A stretch of 64,000 bases of DNA, taken from positions 118,704 through 182,703 of the forward strand of contig JADDOH010023006.1 in assembly GCA_016648135.1 (NCBI GenBank). Direction: 5' to 3'. The stretch is from Agrypnia vestita (Eukaryota > Arthropoda > Insecta > Trichoptera > Phryganeidae). Position numbers and translations under genes: made by a program. The stretch's first letter is position 1, and each line of letters starts with the position of its first letter. Shown one piece after another: positions 62,776 to 64,000 of the stretch. The notes beneath the pieces are model-generated. The model was not told the DNA's origin. It did no database searches and was given only the letters and a program-made list of their open reading frames with translations.

Positions 62776-63680
62776 AGCTGTTCGTACCCGGCGTTGCCCG
62801 TGTTCAGGACGTAATTAAAAATTAGTTTGTTGGCGGAAGGTCGGTTTCGCAAAGTCTCAATTAAAAACAATATTCCCACTTTATTTAGGCTGGGATGGAA
62901 GAGACGTCCAGGGGGAAATGTAAGGTATGTTATCCTCCGGGACCTAAGGAATAAGTATGCAAGTTATGAGTTAGATCGATCAAACTTCATAGATTCGTAT
63001 AAAAAATATGTCAGGGGAAGCGGTGGGGTAAAAGGGGAGGGGAACATGTCGCCTATATTACCCGCCGGGTTTTACAGAATAATTATGCAAAATTTAGAAT
63101 AGATCGGTTAAACGGTACAGATTTGCATGGAAAATATATCAGGGAGAGGGCAAGAGTAAGGATGAACGAATAAATTCCGCTTTTTTTCCGGTCGGTTCCT
63201 AACATATAAATAGTCAAAATTTTGCTCAGATCAGTCAAACGGTGTAGATTTGTACGAAAAGTATAATAGCTGGAGGGAGACGAGTTAAGACGAGGGGGTG
63301 GGTTGGGGGTACAGTTTTGTTATCCGCCGTGTCCAAAATAATAGGAATTCCAAATTTCAGTTAAATCTGTCTAACGGTACAGATTTGTATGGAAAATATA
63401 TCAGGGGGAGGGGAAGGGGACGAATTTTACCATTGTGTCCCGCCGGGTCTTAAAGGATTAGTATGCAAAATTTGGGTCAGGTCGGTTAAACGGTGTGGAT
63501 TCGTATAGAAAATATATCGTGGGGATGGTAAAGGGGAGGGTTTAAATGTTTCCAATGTTACCTGCCAGATTATAAAGAATAAGAACGCAAAATTTGGGTC
63601 AGATCCGACAATCGGTGTAAATTTGTATAGAGAACAGACAGACAGACATATGGTCATTGTTTTATATACAGATGTAAACA
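62776..63680 (+). repeat. Repeat element with about six 115-140-bp tandem units
   Basis: Starts ACTAGCTGTTCGTACCCGGC, then GTTGCCCGTG, a start shared (inverted) with about 31844-31866. Units carry GTCGGTTAAACGGTGTGGAT-type boxes at about 62970, 63105, 63225, 63365, 63482 and 63602, each followed by AAAATATATC and a G-rich run. It ends with (GACA)n and ATATGGTCATTG. Inverted relatives at 30005-30430 and 30800-31030. Confidence 0.85.
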
Positions 63681-63916
63681 AAGTTGATTGAGTATTTCCC
63701 AAAAATATGGCAAGAACTTCATCAGGTCCAGCTGTCTTCTGACAATCAAGAAATTGTTTTATGAACTATATCTTCAATTTTTCAACTATCCCATTAGAAA
63801 TTTCTCAGAAAACAAAGAAATCTATATCTTATTGAAATATTATTACAAAAAACTGCCAACAATAATAACAACAAAATGAAATAAGTTATCAAAAGAAGTA
63901 AAATAAATTTAAAAAA
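63681..63916. other. AT-rich spacer
   Basis: No gene seen. Confidence 0.4.
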
Positions 63917-64000
63917 GTAGCTCGTTAGTCTTGTGGTTAGGACTCTCGCCTCGTGATCCAAAGCTCGCGGGTTCGAACCTCACTTCAGACCAGTAAATTA
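63917..64000 (+). mobile_element. tRNA-derived SINE head, cut by window end
   Basis: GTAGCTCGTTAGTCTTGTGG, TTAGGACTCTCGCCTCGTGA, GCGGGTTCGAACCTCACTTC. Same family as 47240-47434. Confidence 0.85.

Overview
This window looks like transposon-rich arthropod nuclear DNA, most probably from a moth or butterfly (Lepidoptera). The species and order are inferences. They rest on strong AT bias with GC-rich islands, abundant small non-LTR retrotransposon fragments, PIF/Harbinger and Penelope-like debris, tRNA-derived SINEs, and a tandemly duplicated C2H2 zinc-finger family whose N-terminal exon begins M(E/D)VKQEPGSGDE. Nothing bacterial is present, so operons, ribosome-binding sites and CRISPR do not apply.

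The only convincing host genes are minus-strand C2H2 zinc-finger genes. Each appears built from three parts: a 5' untranslated exon ending in CAG|GTRAT, a short coding exon (MEVKQEPGSGDE...), and a large zinc-finger exon starting ATAACCGYTACGAAG. One gene is compact (5' module 45.36-45.68 kb, coding exon 44.76-44.94 kb, finger exon 42.79-43.92 kb). A second can be assembled over a 10.5-kb intron (5' module 34.8-35.1 kb, exon 34.07-34.26 kb, finger exon 19.55-23.53 kb). Its finger exon holds three near-identical 951-bp units of seven fingers each plus a diverged fourth. The third unit is broken by a 1-base shortening of a T run. Orphan copies of the module lie at 5.8, 12.8-13.3 and 39.0 kb. Both finger exons end at in-frame stops with recognisable finger sequence beyond them. 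All four copies of the coding exon end in TGTGGCGAGT, which would keep frame if a GC-AG donor is used.

Layout: 1-12.6 kb holds a decayed RTE-like element, a 72-bp minisatellite next to a MADF-domain exon, an orphan KQEP exon, hammerhead-like Penelope-type repeats and a 2.5-kb DNA transposon with very long inverted repeats. 12.6-18.6 kb has an orphan 5' module, a 1.8-kb TIR element and a Harbinger-like element carrying a MADF exon. 18.7-24.5 kb is the big zinc-finger exon and an LTR. 25-33.4 kb is nested repeats (Penelope GIY-YIG domain, a 183-bp-arm palindrome, non-LTR elements, tandem repeats). 34-46 kb carries the second and third zinc-finger modules, two fold-back elements and a dense heat-shock-element cluster. 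46-64 kb is tandem repeats, SINEs, a solo LTR interrupted by a HARBI1-type transposon, and retrotransposon fragments.

Two themes seem worth following. First, fold-back repeats whose arms carry hammerhead-like cores (CTGANGA, hairpin, GAAAC) recur at several loci in at least four sequence families. Second, the zinc-finger family expands at two scales, by whole-gene segmental duplication and by intra-exon higher-order repeats, while eroding from its 3' ends. All homology statements come from reading the sequence; no database search was run.
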